Assembly: GCF_918797505.1 (NCBI RefSeq)
Contig: NC_092802.1
Span: 21,969,883 to 22,033,882 of the forward strand
DNA length: 64,000 bases
Reading direction: 5' to 3'
Source: Bemisia tabaci
Taxonomy: Eukaryota > Arthropoda > Insecta > Hemiptera > Aleyrodidae
The notes beneath the pieces were generated by a model that was not told the DNA's origin, did no database searches, and saw only the letters and a program-made list of their open reading frames with translations. Each line of letters begins with the position of its first letter. Positions within the stretch are counted from its first letter, which is position 1. This document shows, piece by piece, positions 1-10,482 of this stretch. The position numbers and the translations under genes are program-made.

Positions 1-60
1 GCATCCAGTTGAAATTGCATCTTAATTTTGAAAGCGTGCACATCAGAAAACTCACATGAC

Positions 61-332
61 TTGGTTACACGCTCAAATTTCCGTCAAATTCCGATCAAAA
101 TGATGACCAAGATGACGGTCGAGAGTTATCTAGATTGATGAGCTTAATTAAAACAGCGTGTTGATTGAAATAAGCATGAAATAAGCACGGTTGTGTGGAA
201 ATCAGATGAAAGATGAGCCCCACAGCTCCATCATCTACCATCAAATTTTTGCAGGCCGCAGAAATTTGATGGTAGATGGTGCGCACCAGTCACCATTTGA
301 TCGGAAATTGATGGAAATTTGAGCGTGTAACC
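61..332. mobile_element. Foldback element, about 270 bp
   Basis: The arms at about 61-101 and 293-332 are near-perfect inverted repeats (head TTACACGCTCAAATTTCCGT). The interior is AT-rich and has no coding capacity. It looks like a non-autonomous TIR element; the superfamily is unknown. Confidence 0.7.
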
Positions 333-923
333 AGCACAACAAGCACATCGGCAACCTCGATTCTAGGTGATCTTAACCGAAGCGCCAAAATCGGAAGCTA
401 ATGCATCATTCATCAGTAAACGGCTTCGTTTTGATTAAGACTTAATGGGGATTTGATTGAACATGGATCGTTCTAGAAGATTGTTTATTTTCTCTCGCGT
501 TTATTTCGGTGTTTATTCTCGCACTTAAGCTGAGCGTCCGCCGATTCGCGGTTGTAAAACGCGAGATTGCCAATGCGCTGTGGAAAATGGACCACTCGAC
601 TTCACTGTTTCACTGAAAATTTTTTTCTTAAGATTTTATTTTGGATTAAAGCGTTGTTTCTTGTCGACAAAAGTGGGTTTTTTTTTCAGTTGAATCCGTG
701 CGGATTTAACTTAGAGGCAGTTATTTTTAGTCGAAGGAACATTGTTTGTTATCATCAAGTTTAAGTTTAAAACAATGATAACAAAACAACGTTTCTTTAA
801 CTTGAGAAACTGACTAAGATAAATCCATACGGGTTTAACAAAGAGAAGAAGAAGAAGAAGGAAGAAGAAAAAAACACATTTTTAGACAAGAAACGACGCT
901 ATAAGTCAAAATAATATCTAATG

Positions 924-955
<32 letters not shown>

Positions 956-1010
956 CAGTGAGACAGGGTAAGAAACTAGGTCCTTCTCCTGTAGACGGTT
1001 CACAATCAGA
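333..1010. other. Unassigned stretch with low-complexity tracts
   Basis: I see no supportable gene here. It holds a GA-rich run at about 843-872 and an uninterrupted T run of about 30 bases at 926-955. The T run could be the A-tail of a reverse-oriented retroposon, but no retroposon body is recognisable. Confidence 0.5.
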
Positions 1011-1162
1011 GGCGATTTCGCAAGATGGCAACTCTGTTCTTCTTCCATCCAAATGCAGGCAGAACAATCGATTCTTGGCAAGGCAGCTTGCTTAACGTAA
1101 TATCGATATTTTTAATATCTTTAAATGGAGTAAAACAGTGCTGCCAACTTGCAAAATCGCCA
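1011..1162. mobile_element. Family D element (hAT-like MITE)
   Basis: Family D has ends of the form GGCGATTTTGCAAGTTGGCA, an ATCGAT-containing interior, and a central near-palindrome resembling GTGAGGCAAGCTGCCTCAC. Here the outer arms and the centre (around 1075-1100) are visible, ending in TTGCAAAATCGCC. Confidence 0.7.
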
Positions 1163-1967
1163 ATGCTCGCAATACTCTCTCTGTCTACAGTTTCTTGAAA
1201 ATTTTCCCAGTTTGCATCAAAAGATTGTTTCTCTACCTTTATTGACCAGTCGCGTCGCAAAGAAGTGAAGTAGCACGCAATCGATTTGCAGAAGAGAATA
1301 ATCCACAAATTTTTATTTCAAGTATATATAATTCGATGGCCAAACTTTAAAACTACGAATCTCGATTTCTGCGTTCCAACAGTGCGGCCGCTCTCACCAA
1401 ATTTTTTCAAAGTCAAAATAACTAATTGTACTAGTTTATGACATTTTCAGGGAATATTTCTCAAGAAGAGGAAAAATCACGAAAGGTTTATAGACAAAAC
1501 GAGGTTGATCAATTTAACGGGCTTCACTAGAATTAGCCTCACTGCAGGCATAGGCCAATGAAATGGTACAGGCCATTTATGCGTAATTATGAAATTTTAA
1601 ACTAAAATTCATGCATGCATTGTATTCATCCAACTCTGCTACCATTACAATACGCTGAGCCTAATCAAATCCGCTCTATAAAACCAGAATTCAAGATTTT
1701 CTCGCACTTTTTCTAATTATATTTTGTTTTCTTCCATATTTCAATCAAGATTATGAGGTGTATATAATTCTAACTGCATTAAATTGTCGTTACTTATTTA
1801 CAGCGGTCACTTTATTTAAGAATGTAGTAGAATGTGTAAGAATGTAGAAGGTCGCAAAAGAAATCTTGTCGAATTATTAACAAATTCACCCGGCGCGGCG
1901 CCAAGTCCCTTAGTTTTTCCGTGCATCAAGCTGTTTACGCTGATCAACATTTTGTTTCTGCGTTTGC
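1163..1967. other. Unassigned AT-rich stretch
   Basis: I see no exon with matching splice signals and no recognised repeat. A short GC-richer patch near 1888-1912 is the only compositional feature. Confidence 0.4.
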
Positions 1968-2793
1968 GTAGATTTTTAGCGCTGATTCCGAATATGACCT
2001 CCGTTTTCTACGTCAGCTTGAATTTTCCCGGAAAAATCGGAATTTTTCCTAAAAATTGAGCTTTGCCCAAAGAAGTAAATTTTTCGAAAAATCTGATGCA
2101 AATGGAAAAACTGAGGTCATTTTCGGATTCAGAGCCAAATTTACTAAAGAAACATTGTAATGCTTGCATACTATAGTTTCCGTTCTGTTCTCAATATCGA
2201 GGTTTTTCCGGCCAAAAGCTCCTTTTCGCTCATCATTCAAATCTTATCCAATTGTTTTAGATAGAAAGAGGATGGGAAAAATTGGTAACAAGTGGAGTTT
2301 TTCCACCTAATTTTAGTCGTTTAAGCTGAAATTAGCCTTCGTCATCTTAGAAACATTATCAATTTCTTTTAAAAATTGAGTTCTTTAAAAAAAGTGCGAT
2401 TTTCAGCTAAAAAATCCCTTCTATTTGGAAACTTGATTTTCCGACGGTTTTTGAGAAATAAAAGTCATTTTCGGCTACAGCGGTAACAATTGAAACGGAA
2501 AATGCCACTTGTTACCAATTTTTTGCCACCTTTCTGACGCAAAACAATTGGATAACTTTTCGAGGTGTTATACGAGCGGAGAAAAGCAATTGTCCGGAAA
2601 AACCTCGATATGTATTAGGAACAAAAAGGAGACTTTAATAGGCATACATTATATTTTCACGAAGTAATTTTGGCTGCCAAATCCGAAATTTCCCCCAGTT
2701 TTTCTCCACCGTGCACAGATTTGTCAGAAAGCTGACTTTTCTCTAGACCCAGAAAAATGGAGGTCATGATCGGAATCAGCGCTACAAATCCAC
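1968..2793. mobile_element. Foldback element, about 825 bp
   Basis: The outer arms pair GCGCTGATTCCGAATATGAC (about 1978) with its diverged inverse near 2760-2785. The centre pairs TTGGTAACAAGTGG (about 2281) with CCACTTGTTACCAA (about 2507). It has no coding capacity. Confidence 0.6.
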
Positions 2794-2837
2794 CCGGATT
2801 CAGTTGTTACATAAAAAGCAAACTGACCGGTGTTGAC

Positions 2838-2983
2838 CTGCAGCCGCATTGTTGAAACTTTAACAGGCTATGTTGGCACGATAAGACAAGACATAGCCCT
2901 GTCTGCGCCGTGTAGTATATCGATTTTCGATTATTTTCGTGCCGACATAAATTTCAACAATCAGGCTGCAGTATTATTGAAAA
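2838..2983. mobile_element. Small foldback element, about 145 bp
   Basis: CCTGCAGCCGCATTGTTGAA at 2838 and TTTCAACAATCAGGCTGCAG near 2953-2972 form inverted arms, with ATGTTGGCACGA and CGTGCCGACAT as the inner continuation. Confidence 0.6.
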
Positions 2984-3034
2984 TAGATCAGCCACCATAG
3001 ACATTATGGGACAAAAGAAAGCCTGTGATTTTCC

Positions 3035-3598
3035 CCATGTCTTCTTTGTCTATCGCATTGTCTATCGATCACTTTGTCTATTTATCACTTTTTCGATCAA
3101 TTTCAATGATCAGTTGACAGACGTTCGTACTAAAGCTTAGGATGTTTTGAACTTCCACTTAGTCTTTTCGAATCAAAAATCTTGTGTGATCATTGTGGAC
3201 GATCTCGGAGACTTTAACGAAAGGGTAGAAAAGTAGGCAAAATTCTCAAGACCGGATCTAGGTTCATGTACGGGGGTGCAAGCTTAGATTTTGGTGTCCC
3301 CCACGCTGGGGGGTCTCGGGGGGTATGATATAGCCCCCAGGCTGGGAGAGGGGGGTTCGACTCCCGGAAAAAGTTTGAAAATTACCGCGTACCAGACGGC
3401 CCAGACGCCCGTTTTCTGCAGTTTTTGACAAAAATTGATCTTATTAAGTTTAATTTACGCGGTCTCGAAAAGCGGTGTGTCATGTAAAAATACTTAAAAT
3501 CTCCAAAGCCCCACCCAGTTCAACCAAAATGATTGCTTTATACTCCCTAGATCTTTTTTGTCTATAGCTTTATCTATCGATTCCAACAATCAGCCCAC
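3035..3598. repeat. Family E fragments around an unassigned G/C-run region
   Basis: Family E carries GATAGACAAAGCGATAGACA near one end and its inverse near the other. Right-end fragments occur at about 3035-3090 and 3547-3598. Between them, 3255-3420 has runs of G and C and a sequence GGTTCGACTCC that matches a tRNA B-box. With no convincing A-box it is not called as a SINE. Confidence 0.45.
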
Positions 3599-3821
3599 TG
3601 GTCTCTGGATCCAGGAGACTTTTTTCCAATGAAAAGCGAACAAAATCCTTTCGCGGAAATTCCAAAGGTGTCGACGTGCTCCACGCCACGGACGAGCTGC
3701 AAGCGCGTGGCTGACGGATCTACAGGGACATTCACCTGCACCCGGAGCTGGAGGTGGCGAAGGTCCTGGTCCCCCTTGCCCTTTCCCCTCCCCCGCTGAT
3801 GGCCCGGGATTGGGTGGAATC

Positions 3822-4064
3822 GGCGCACACTGGAGCTACTCAATCGGAGAAGTCGGACAAAATCTAAAAACTTTGAAAGCTCATACTTTCGAAAACATGA
3901 AACAAAAAAGTTTAAGATTGGCTCCATTGGGTTTTTCCGTGAAATTTCCTTTCGGAGACACCCTTTAGAAATTGAATTTGTGACGAAATAAACATTAAAA
4001 TTTGAAATTTTAGCCAAAAATTTCATGTATGGCCTCTTCTCTTGGTTCGTTCCACTGTGCGGTG
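3822..4064. mobile_element. Family V foldback element
   Basis: Family V has ends like CACAGTGGATCGAGTCAAT. Here CACACTGGAGCTACTCAATC at about 3827 faces TTGGTTCGTTCCACTGTGCG at about 4043. The interior matches the copies near 6651, 38983 and 55186, all carrying the block AAATTTCACGAGGAAA or its inverse in diverged form. Confidence 0.6.
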
Positions 4065-4065
4065 G

Positions 4066-4311
4066 TGCGGGAGTCTTGGATTAGATCCGGTAATAGTAGG
4101 ATTTATGTCAGGACCCCAAGGTCGCGGGCGGGCACTGCCGCGCTCGGCCGCCGAAAGTAGAGGAGTCGGTGACGGTGATGTCACGACGGCGGCGAGTTGC
4201 GTTGTTTACTTTTCTCCGATTGGTCGTGAGCCCGCGGACCTCCGGAATACCACCGCTCACCCACATCCACCGTTCACCGACGTTGCCGGAAGTGAAGAGG
4301 CCACGGGCTGA
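4066..4311. promoter_or_regulatory. CpG-rich island with promoter-type motifs
   Basis: This stretch is far richer in G+C and CpG than its surroundings. It contains a CRE-like TGATGTCACG (4176-4185), an inverted CCAAT box ATTGG (4219-4223) and an ETS-type CCGGAAGT (4286-4293), all common in housekeeping promoters. The adjoining 3680-3800 is also GC-rich and has a possible minus-strand splice donor (CAG then GTGAAT). Family E fragments bound the island on both sides. Whether it drives transcription, and in which direction, cannot be told from sequence; a captured gene fragment is the alternative. Confidence 0.35.
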
Positions 4312-4776
4312 TTATTGCAATTGATAGACAAAGCGATAGACAAAGAAGACTTAAGGAGTATACCCCAGTGCCAGTGCTCCCATTCCATGTCCGTCAAAAG
4401 TTCCGGGGTTCTTTTTAGATTTTTTCAAAAGTTCCGGAAAATTCGAAAGATCCGGAATATTCTGGGAATTTTAAAAGTTCCGGGAAAAATTCAGGATAAC
4501 TTCAAATTTTCCGAAATTCGGCACTAGTTCCGGGAAATGGGGGTATACTGTATAAAACGATCCTATCGATTAAAATGGATGGTTCGTATAGATTAAGGGG
4601 ATGAATGATAGACAAACTATGGGGTCTTTCGTGGGTTGCCGTTCGTTAGTCTATTACCTACCTCATTTGTCTATGCAACCAATCCACCAGTCTAGGCAAC
4701 CATCCGCTTTCACCAATAGGGCATCCCTCCATATCCCTTTTGTTTTTTGTCTATAGCTTTGTCTATCAATATAACG
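4312..4776. mobile_element. Family E foldback element, interrupted
   Basis: The left end GATAGACAAAGCGATAGACA lies at 4325 and the inverted right end TGTCTATAGCTTTGTCTATC at about 4748-4767. The familiar middle (GTGGGTTGCCGTTCGTTAGT, near 4633) is present. A family R insert at about 4363-4540 interrupts it. Confidence 0.75.
4363..4540. mobile_element. Family R insert nested in family E
   Basis: Family R is a run of diverged AGTTCCGG/CCGGAACT blocks. Its ends pair as AGTATACCCC and GGGGGTATACT, with TATA on both sides. A second, larger copy lies at 49600-50275. Confidence 0.55.
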
Positions 4777-5277
4777 GCACAAACTCCCGTAACGAAAAAT
4801 TCAAAAATGAAATCCTTTCCTTATCAGATGGCTGAGAGGAAAATTCAGTGCGCAGGAACAGACTAAGAGCACATAGATTCATTCACACTCTCAAAGTAAA
4901 TTCTGCCAACCAACAAACAGATCCCTTATTTATCATAATACTTTTTTTTACCACTTTTATTTGTGACCACTCACTTCATGAATAACTTCAGTCCGCAAAA
5001 CTCGAAATTGAGTTATTGATAATAGAATGCTGGGGATTTTTCCCAAAAACAACAAAAAATCCCCAAAGATGTTACATCGAATCGGCGAAGTTGCGGCAGT
5101 TTGAAATTTCCAGAACAAGTTACTTATTTGAATTTCTAATCCGTCATGCTCAGCGCACAAAATGGCCGGATCATAATGCAACTTTACGCATTTTATTTGC
5201 ACAAAAATGAAATAAACTATACTTGCAACTTATTCTTGAGGATATATGAGAGAGTTTGCCGTTGATCAATGTCCATT
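4777..5277. other. Unassigned stretch
   Basis: I see no gene or recognised repeat. Short open frames exist on both strands over 4957-5210, but they overlap each other and lack splice or start context. Confidence 0.4.
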
Positions 5278-5530
5278 CTGCCGTACTAAGGAAAAACGCC
5301 GAATGAACCTTCAGGCGTTGCCAAATTTCCTTTGATAAAACGCAAATTTCCTGGTAAACCTATTAATATTTTCCTCCAAATTTTTCAGATAATTTTGTTC
5401 GCAATTTCACCTAAAGATTCTGAAAATTTAAAGGAAAAATATTCACAACTTTACTAAAAAATAAACATTTTATCGAAGTAAATTTGGCAACTCTCAAATG
5501 TTCATACGGCGTTCTTTCTTAGCACGGCTG
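5278..5530. mobile_element. Family A MITE with 4-bp target duplication
   Basis: Family A elements are about 250 bp with terminal inverted repeats near 45 bp (head CTGCCGTGCTAAGGAAGAAC, then a conserved GTTGCCAAATTTCC). This copy is flanked by CATT at 5274-5277 and 5531-5534. There is no coding capacity. Confidence 0.85.
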
Positions 5531-5772
5531 CATTGTGTGCACGTGAATGTACACAAAATATCTAAATATAAGCTAACATTTTCCTTATATACTTATTCTT
5601 CGGAGGATTCAAGAGTGTTTCTGACTAATTCAAATTCCTAATTTTGCACCTAACTCGACGAAAGTCATTCTTTCGGAAAATTTGCTTCCATGGGCTCAGG
5701 TCCTTTTTCTCTCAAGGTCGTATAAAATATTCAAAGATTTTCCGTTTCAAAATCAAACACCAACCATGCAAA

Positions 5773-5937
5773 CAGTGGCGTGCATGTTTTGCGACGTATC
5801 GATTGATATGCCATTTAAACCTGTGGAAAATAATCGATAAACATAGGATGTTCGCAACGATCACCTCAATAATCGATTCTTTACCACAGCTTCAAATCGG
5901 GAAGTATCGATAATCGATTATTCATGCCTCGCAACTG
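5773..5937. mobile_element. Family C hAT-like MITE with 8-bp target duplication
   Basis: Family C elements are about 160 bp, begin CAGTGGCGTG, end in an inverse of that, and are packed with ATCGAT. This copy is flanked by perfect 8-bp repeats CATGCAAA (5765-5772, 5938-5945). The 8-bp duplication and CAGTGGCG-type termini are what hAT transposases leave. Confidence 0.85.
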
Positions 5938-6010
5938 CATGCAAAGATGCACCCGACGAGTCTTTTTCACAAAAAAGATGTAAATGAACCTGAAAAGTGC
6001 GTTACGTAAT

Positions 6011-6238
6011 GGACCGCATTTAACAGAAAGGAACCAAGCCACATCAGCTAATGCCAAATTTAACTGGGCAATTTAATTTTTTACGAGAGAACGTTTGTGT
6101 CGATTCCTTTGAAAATTTTAACGAATTTGCTTCTTATTATGGAAAAAATCCTCTGAAATTTGCATGAAAATCCGCACAACCGTTTTCATGTAAAAAATTG
6201 AATTGCCCAGTTGTTTCCTTTCTCTTTAACGCGGTCCA
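6011..6238. mobile_element. Family B MITE
   Basis: Family B elements are about 250 bp, with head GGACCGCGTTAAACAGAAAG followed by GGAACCAAGCCACATCAGC and an inverse tail. The left arm is complete. The right arm has lost its ATGTGGCTTGG segment but ends GCGGTCC. Confidence 0.75.
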
Positions 6239-6650
6239 ATGCATGAACGCTCCCTTCAGTGAAACCAGTAAACAAGCCGTTCTTTTGATATCTCAATATT
6301 TGTTCAGTTCCTAAGTAGATTCTCCTTGAAAAGTAAGTTCCAGATTCTTGTGAAGTAGAACTGTCGTAAATTTTGGGCAGTTTGACCCTCCAAAACCGTC
6401 ATTTGTCCGCGTAAATCTCTTGTGCGCAACAGACTCTTTAAGGCCAAAAAATCAGTTTTCCTCACTGGACCAAGTTCCCGGAGATGCCACAAATCATCAG
6501 AGTCGGAAACAAATAAGACAAGGAAAAATAAACTACTTTTGTCCTACCATACGAACTGCCATTTAACTCGAATTACGCGCGAAAACAAGGAGACACGCAC
6601 TTGGGGCTTGTTTGACTAAATCCGCCGAATCTTGTTTCAGAGCAGGACGG

Positions 6651-7088
6651 CGCACAGTGGAGCGAGTCAATGTTTTTTTTTTTTTTATTTATTTTTATTT
6701 TTTTTTACCAATTTCAAATAGCCTATCGGCTAACCCACGCTTATTACTCCAGCCCCAGATGACCATTGCCTGAGACCATCAAACTCAGATCACCTGGCAA
6801 GGAATCGAATCCGGGACCTCTTGGTCATAGGACTAGCGTTACAACTACTACACCACAGGAGGCCGACGAGTGAAGACGGAGATTAAACTTTTAACTAAAA
6901 TTACAAATTTCGATGTTTAAATAATCCCATTTTAAATTTTAAGAAGTGCTTATAGAAGAAAATTTCACGAGGAAACCAATGAAACCACTTTCAAAACCTC
7001 AAAGTTTCTTATGAACGGAGTTTTGAGCTTTTAAAGTTTCCAAATTTTGTCCAAACTCCCCCATCGACTCGACCCAGTGTGCGACGGC
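6651..7088. mobile_element. Family V element split by a SINE
   Basis: The left end CACAGTGGAGCGAGTCAATG (6655) and right end GACTCGACCCAGTGTGCG (about 7066) are inverted. The interior matches the 55186 copy once the SINE at 6673-6865 is removed. Confidence 0.6.
6673..6865 (-). mobile_element. tRNA-derived SINE, minus strand
   Basis: Read on the minus strand it begins CCTCCTGTGGTGTAGTAG, carries an A-box-like TAGTAGTTGTAACGC and a B-box-like GGATTCGATTCC, continues GTTTGATGGTCTC, and ends in an A-rich tail (T-rich 6674-6710 on the plus strand). The same family lies in plus orientation at 7876. Diverged CGAGTCAATG and CGAGTGAAG on the two sides may be its target duplication. Confidence 0.75.
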
Positions 7089-7389
7089 GGCGCTTCGTAA
7101 AGAATAAATCAACTGGTCGGTTCCATTACGTCCGGCGGAATCATGACCCATGTGGCAAGTGGTTGACATTGACGCCATTAATATCGTGAAAATTATCAGG
7201 GGCCCACCTATCATCACGCTCCGACGCTCAGAGTTCAGTCAGCCGTATTCATAATCGTTCCCGCAGCTTCCGATGATCTCCTCCGAGCAAGGTGGAAGAC
7301 TAGTCATAAGGAGGTGCTTATGGTACAATTAATCAGATAGAAATGTAATTATACCTGAAATATCCGAGTCTCTTTCCAAATGTACAGCG

Positions 7390-7718
7390 TTTAGCAGAAA
7401 GCAAATCGAGTCCCTTTATACTGAGAGTCAAGACAACACCCCCTCAAGGAGTCACAATCGGGAATGAAGATTACACAAATTGAACGTTTTTCGTAATCTT
7501 TGAACGGCCGGTTCTCAAATTCCTTTCTCCGTTCCTTCTCTCATTCCGTTTGTTCCTTGCCGAACCCGTAATTCCCTGGTCCATTCCAGATTATAATCTT
7601 TGCAATCGGTGAAAATGTAATATTTATTCCCGTTTGTGACACTGTGAAGGCCTAAAATACGGGAACCAATCAAAAATGGATTCACATTGTCTTGACTCTC
7701 ATAAAGGGACTCTAAAAG
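7390..7718. mobile_element. Foldback element, about 330 bp
   Basis: AGTCCCTTTATACTGAGAGT near 7410 and CTTGACTCTCATAAAGGGAC at about 7691 form inverted arms that extend through GTCTTGAC. The right arm abuts a truncated family B copy. No coding sequence. Confidence 0.55.
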
Positions 7719-7861
7719 CAACCAAGCCACATCAGCTATTGCCAAATTTAATTGGGCAACTGACTTTTTACAAGAGAACTCTGGTGCGGACTCCTTTGGA
7801 AAATTTTCTCAGTACTATGCAGAAAATTCACTGAAGTTTGCAAAAAAATTTGCACAACCGG
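7716..7861. mobile_element. Family B MITE, right part missing
   Basis: It starts AACCAAGCCACATCAGCTAT, follows the family for about 145 bp, and stops at GCACAACCGG just before the SINE at 7876. The right inverted repeat is absent. Confidence 0.6.
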
Positions 7862-7875
7862 CCCCCCTTGCTGTC

Positions 7876-8075
7876 AACCTCCTATGGGTATAGTGGTTGT
7901 AGCGCCAGCTCTACGATCGGGTGGTCAGGGGTGCGATTCCCGGCCAGGCGACCCGAGTTTGATGGTCTCAAACAATGGTTGCCTGAAACTGGTTCGTGCA
8001 ATTGGATTGCTCTTTGGAAATATCGTGAAACCCAGAAAGCAAAGCACATCAGTTTATTCCTATTTATGTAATGCA
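7876..8075 (+). mobile_element. tRNA-derived SINE, plus strand
   Basis: The head CCTCCTATGGGTATAGTGG leads into an A-box-like TAGTGGTTGTAGCGC and a B-box GGTGCGATTCC, then CCCGAGTTTGATGGTCTC. These match the minus-strand SINE at 6673. The mismatched cloverleaf and long non-tRNA tail make a functional tRNA gene unlikely. Confidence 0.75.
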
Positions 8076-8907
8076 TAATAATCAATGCGATCATGTTAAA
8101 CATAACCAAGAATTTGAATGATTTACACATCATTTATCGACACATTTTTCTCTAAAACGTTTGCTCCCATAAAGAATATTAATTATTATGAAAATTGGTG
8201 AAGAACCACCTTTAATTACCACAGCAACTCTGGGGCGTAGACGTTATATCAGTATACGTTACAAAATTGCGATTGGCAAAACTCTTGATCTTAGGTATTT
8301 CAAGGTGATTTCGGCAAAATTAATATACATTGCTTTCAATCAGTAAGAGCCCCTTAGTTTTTATTTTTTTTCTTTCGTAATTTTTCAATGCGGCTTTGTA
8401 TCTTTCGCTGTATATAAAAAGATGAGTTGAAAGAACTATTTATGCAAGAAAAAAAGTTGAATTGCTTACGGCGACTTCAGCTAAAGAATGTAGATCGTCA
8501 TTTCATTACCCTCACAATACTCTATCAAATACTTCTTTCCTCAGAGGATCTGAAAAAATTGTAAGCATTATTTTTATGATATTTCTCTCTGAATAATTTG
8601 TTATTCTATTAGAATCCAACTCAACATTAACTTTTTTTAGATTTCATCGACGCGCTGTTATTTTTAGTCTATATATTGTTGAATAATTAAACGCAACATT
8701 TTGTAGATTTCGGGCTAGGGTGAGTTGGTCTGGGGGTAATTCTGTATAAGAGGCTCCGGGCTTTCGTCGAACTCTTCTAATATTTTGTACGCGCCCTTCC
8801 TTGTTTCACGCGTGTTCTTATAGTCTTACACTGTTGCTCATAAGTCTATTTTCACAACTCTAAATGTAGTTTATTAGAAGATTTAGTAGTATCTAACATG
8901 GTCATTG
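8076..8907. other. Unassigned AT-rich stretch with one weak exon-like segment
   Basis: Nothing is firm. On the plus strand, 8481-8560 lies between an AG acceptor (GCGACTTCAG) and a donor (TT then GTAAGC), with 26 open codons. The pyrimidine tract is poor and no partner exon is visible, so it is not called. Confidence 0.3.
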
Positions 8908-9177
8908 CAGTGGCGTATAGCATGCTTTGTGATGTATCGATTGATCTACCATTTAAACGTATGGAAAAGGATCGATAAACAGGTTCGCAACGAACACCTT
9001 ATTAATCGATTCTTTATCACAGCTTTAAACAGGATGTTGCGTACATTTAGCAACAATCAGAACTATTGAATGACTTTTCAACTTCATAATACTAATATTC
9101 ATGATAATGCTGTGGATACCTATGACTTTATTCACACAGGAAAATATCGATAATTGATCATTCACGCCTCGCCACTG
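8908..9177. mobile_element. Family C hAT-like MITE with internal insertion
   Basis: The CAGTGGCGT start and CGCCACTG end are present. An extra segment of about 110 bp (roughly 9028-9138) separates the usual CACAGCTTTAAA and GAAAATATCGATAAT blocks. Flanks GGTCATTG and GGCCATTT match at 6 of 8 bases. Confidence 0.7.
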
Positions 9178-9867
9178 GGCCATTTGGCTCAGCCTCAGCA
9201 TACTCAGCATGCATATCGTCTGAAGAGTTGGGAGAAATCCCAGGTACACCATATGGAATTTGACACACTCAAAAAAAAAAAAAAGAAAAGAAAAAAAAGA
9301 AGTACTTTTATGTTCTTTTTTGAAACTCTCGGTGTGAACATGATTGGTTTGCTTGACACAATCCTTATTATCCATATTAAGATCAAAAGCTGACAGCGCC
9401 AAATTATCTTTGACAGAGCATGGTCTCACTCCAGCCTATTTTCGCTGATTGGAAGAGATGCCACGAATCAACTAATCAAACACATTTCGGTGCTTTCCGC
9501 AGCAATCGAAGGAGCCCATCAGCTCGCTGTCGTCCGCGCGCGAAACTGATCTGTTTTCGTTCGAGACTGATTATTTTGGAAACGAACGACCGAGAACACA
9601 CGGCAAGCTGCGGGCGATTATAACAGCCATTGTCTTCAGATGCAGATGCAGATTGTCGCATCGACGCGCGTCTTCGAGGCCAAAACCTGAAATCATTTGC
9701 CACGTAAGGACGTCCAACCTGCTACCGGAAGTTCGATTCAGAAATTGGGATTAATGCAGCTGAAATGACTTTTTGCAGGCTAATGTCAAGCAAATCAGCT
9801 GTACAATTAAATATACATATACGCTTACATTGGAACTTTTTAAAAAGAGCCTATCTTTTCAAGGGAA
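9178..9867. other. Unassigned stretch, CpG-richer at 9490-9700
   Basis: It holds an A-rich run (9272-9298). A CpG-richer unique block, 9490-9700, has open frames on both strands but no start, splice or homology signal that would choose one. It may be promoter or 5' UTR sequence of an unseen gene. Confidence 0.35.
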
Positions 9868-10404
9868 TAATTGCAGATTGCATTTTGCAAAAAGGAACCA
9901 AAAGCATTCCAATGCTGCTAGGATTGTGCAACTTACACTTTTGGTATTATTATGTTTCAGGTGTTCCCAGGACCAACTTAAATTGTATCCATCTCTGCCG
10001 ATAATGTCTACTGCGGCTTGGCCTGGGACACCTGGCACAATTAAACTGTAAATTCTGACTCTGCCTCAGAGTTCGACCCATCCATAGGGTTAATAACCCA
10101 ACAATTATCATATATATATAGTCTAGTCTAAGTGTATCTCTAAAATGTAAATTACTTAATACTATGTAAGTAGGTGTAATTCTATAAATAAATTATAAAA
10201 AAAACACTTTTGGTAATACCATTACTGAAATAATGCCAAAAATTAAATTTACAAAGGTAATTTTTTTCATGAATTTATAGTTTATTGAGAGTAAAGATAA
10301 AGCTTGTTTGGATGATCAGTTTATGTTTGCAAGGTAAATAAAGTTGCACAATCTCAGCAACATTGGAATGCTCCTGGTTCCTTTATGCAAAATGCAATCC
10401 AATT
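9868..10404. mobile_element. Family U TIR element, host of a retro-insert
   Basis: GATTGCATTTTGCAAAAAGG (from 9877), with GCATTCCAATG and GGATTGTGCAACTT further in, is matched in inverse by AAGTTGCACAATCTCAGCAA (from 10342) and GGTTCCTTTATGCAAAATGC. Removing the 9947-10203 insert leaves a simple inverted-repeat element of about 270 bp. Confidence 0.7.
9947..10203 (+). mobile_element. Polyadenylated retro-insert with 12-bp target duplication
   Basis: The insert lies between two copies of ACACTTTTGGTA (9935-9946 and 10204-10215). It ends with the polyadenylation signal AATAAA at 10187-10192 and an A-tail a few bases later, the layout of a reverse-transcribed mRNA 3' end. A (TA)n run is near 10112. 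The source transcript is not recognised; the 3' end of a LINE or a cellular mRNA are both possible. Confidence 0.75.
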
Positions 10405-10482
10405 AGGCCTTCGGAGACTTAGTGAATAATTATCCAAAAGCATCAGGCACTGATCTGGAAGACAAACTAGCAATCACAAAAT

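Noticed and set aside
3255..3420. SINE call based on GGTTCGACTCC
   Set aside because: No A-box at the right distance and no second copy in the window.
9476..9703. Minus-strand 75-residue frame in the CpG-richer block
   Set aside because: Both strands are open and neither has splice, signal-peptide or family evidence.
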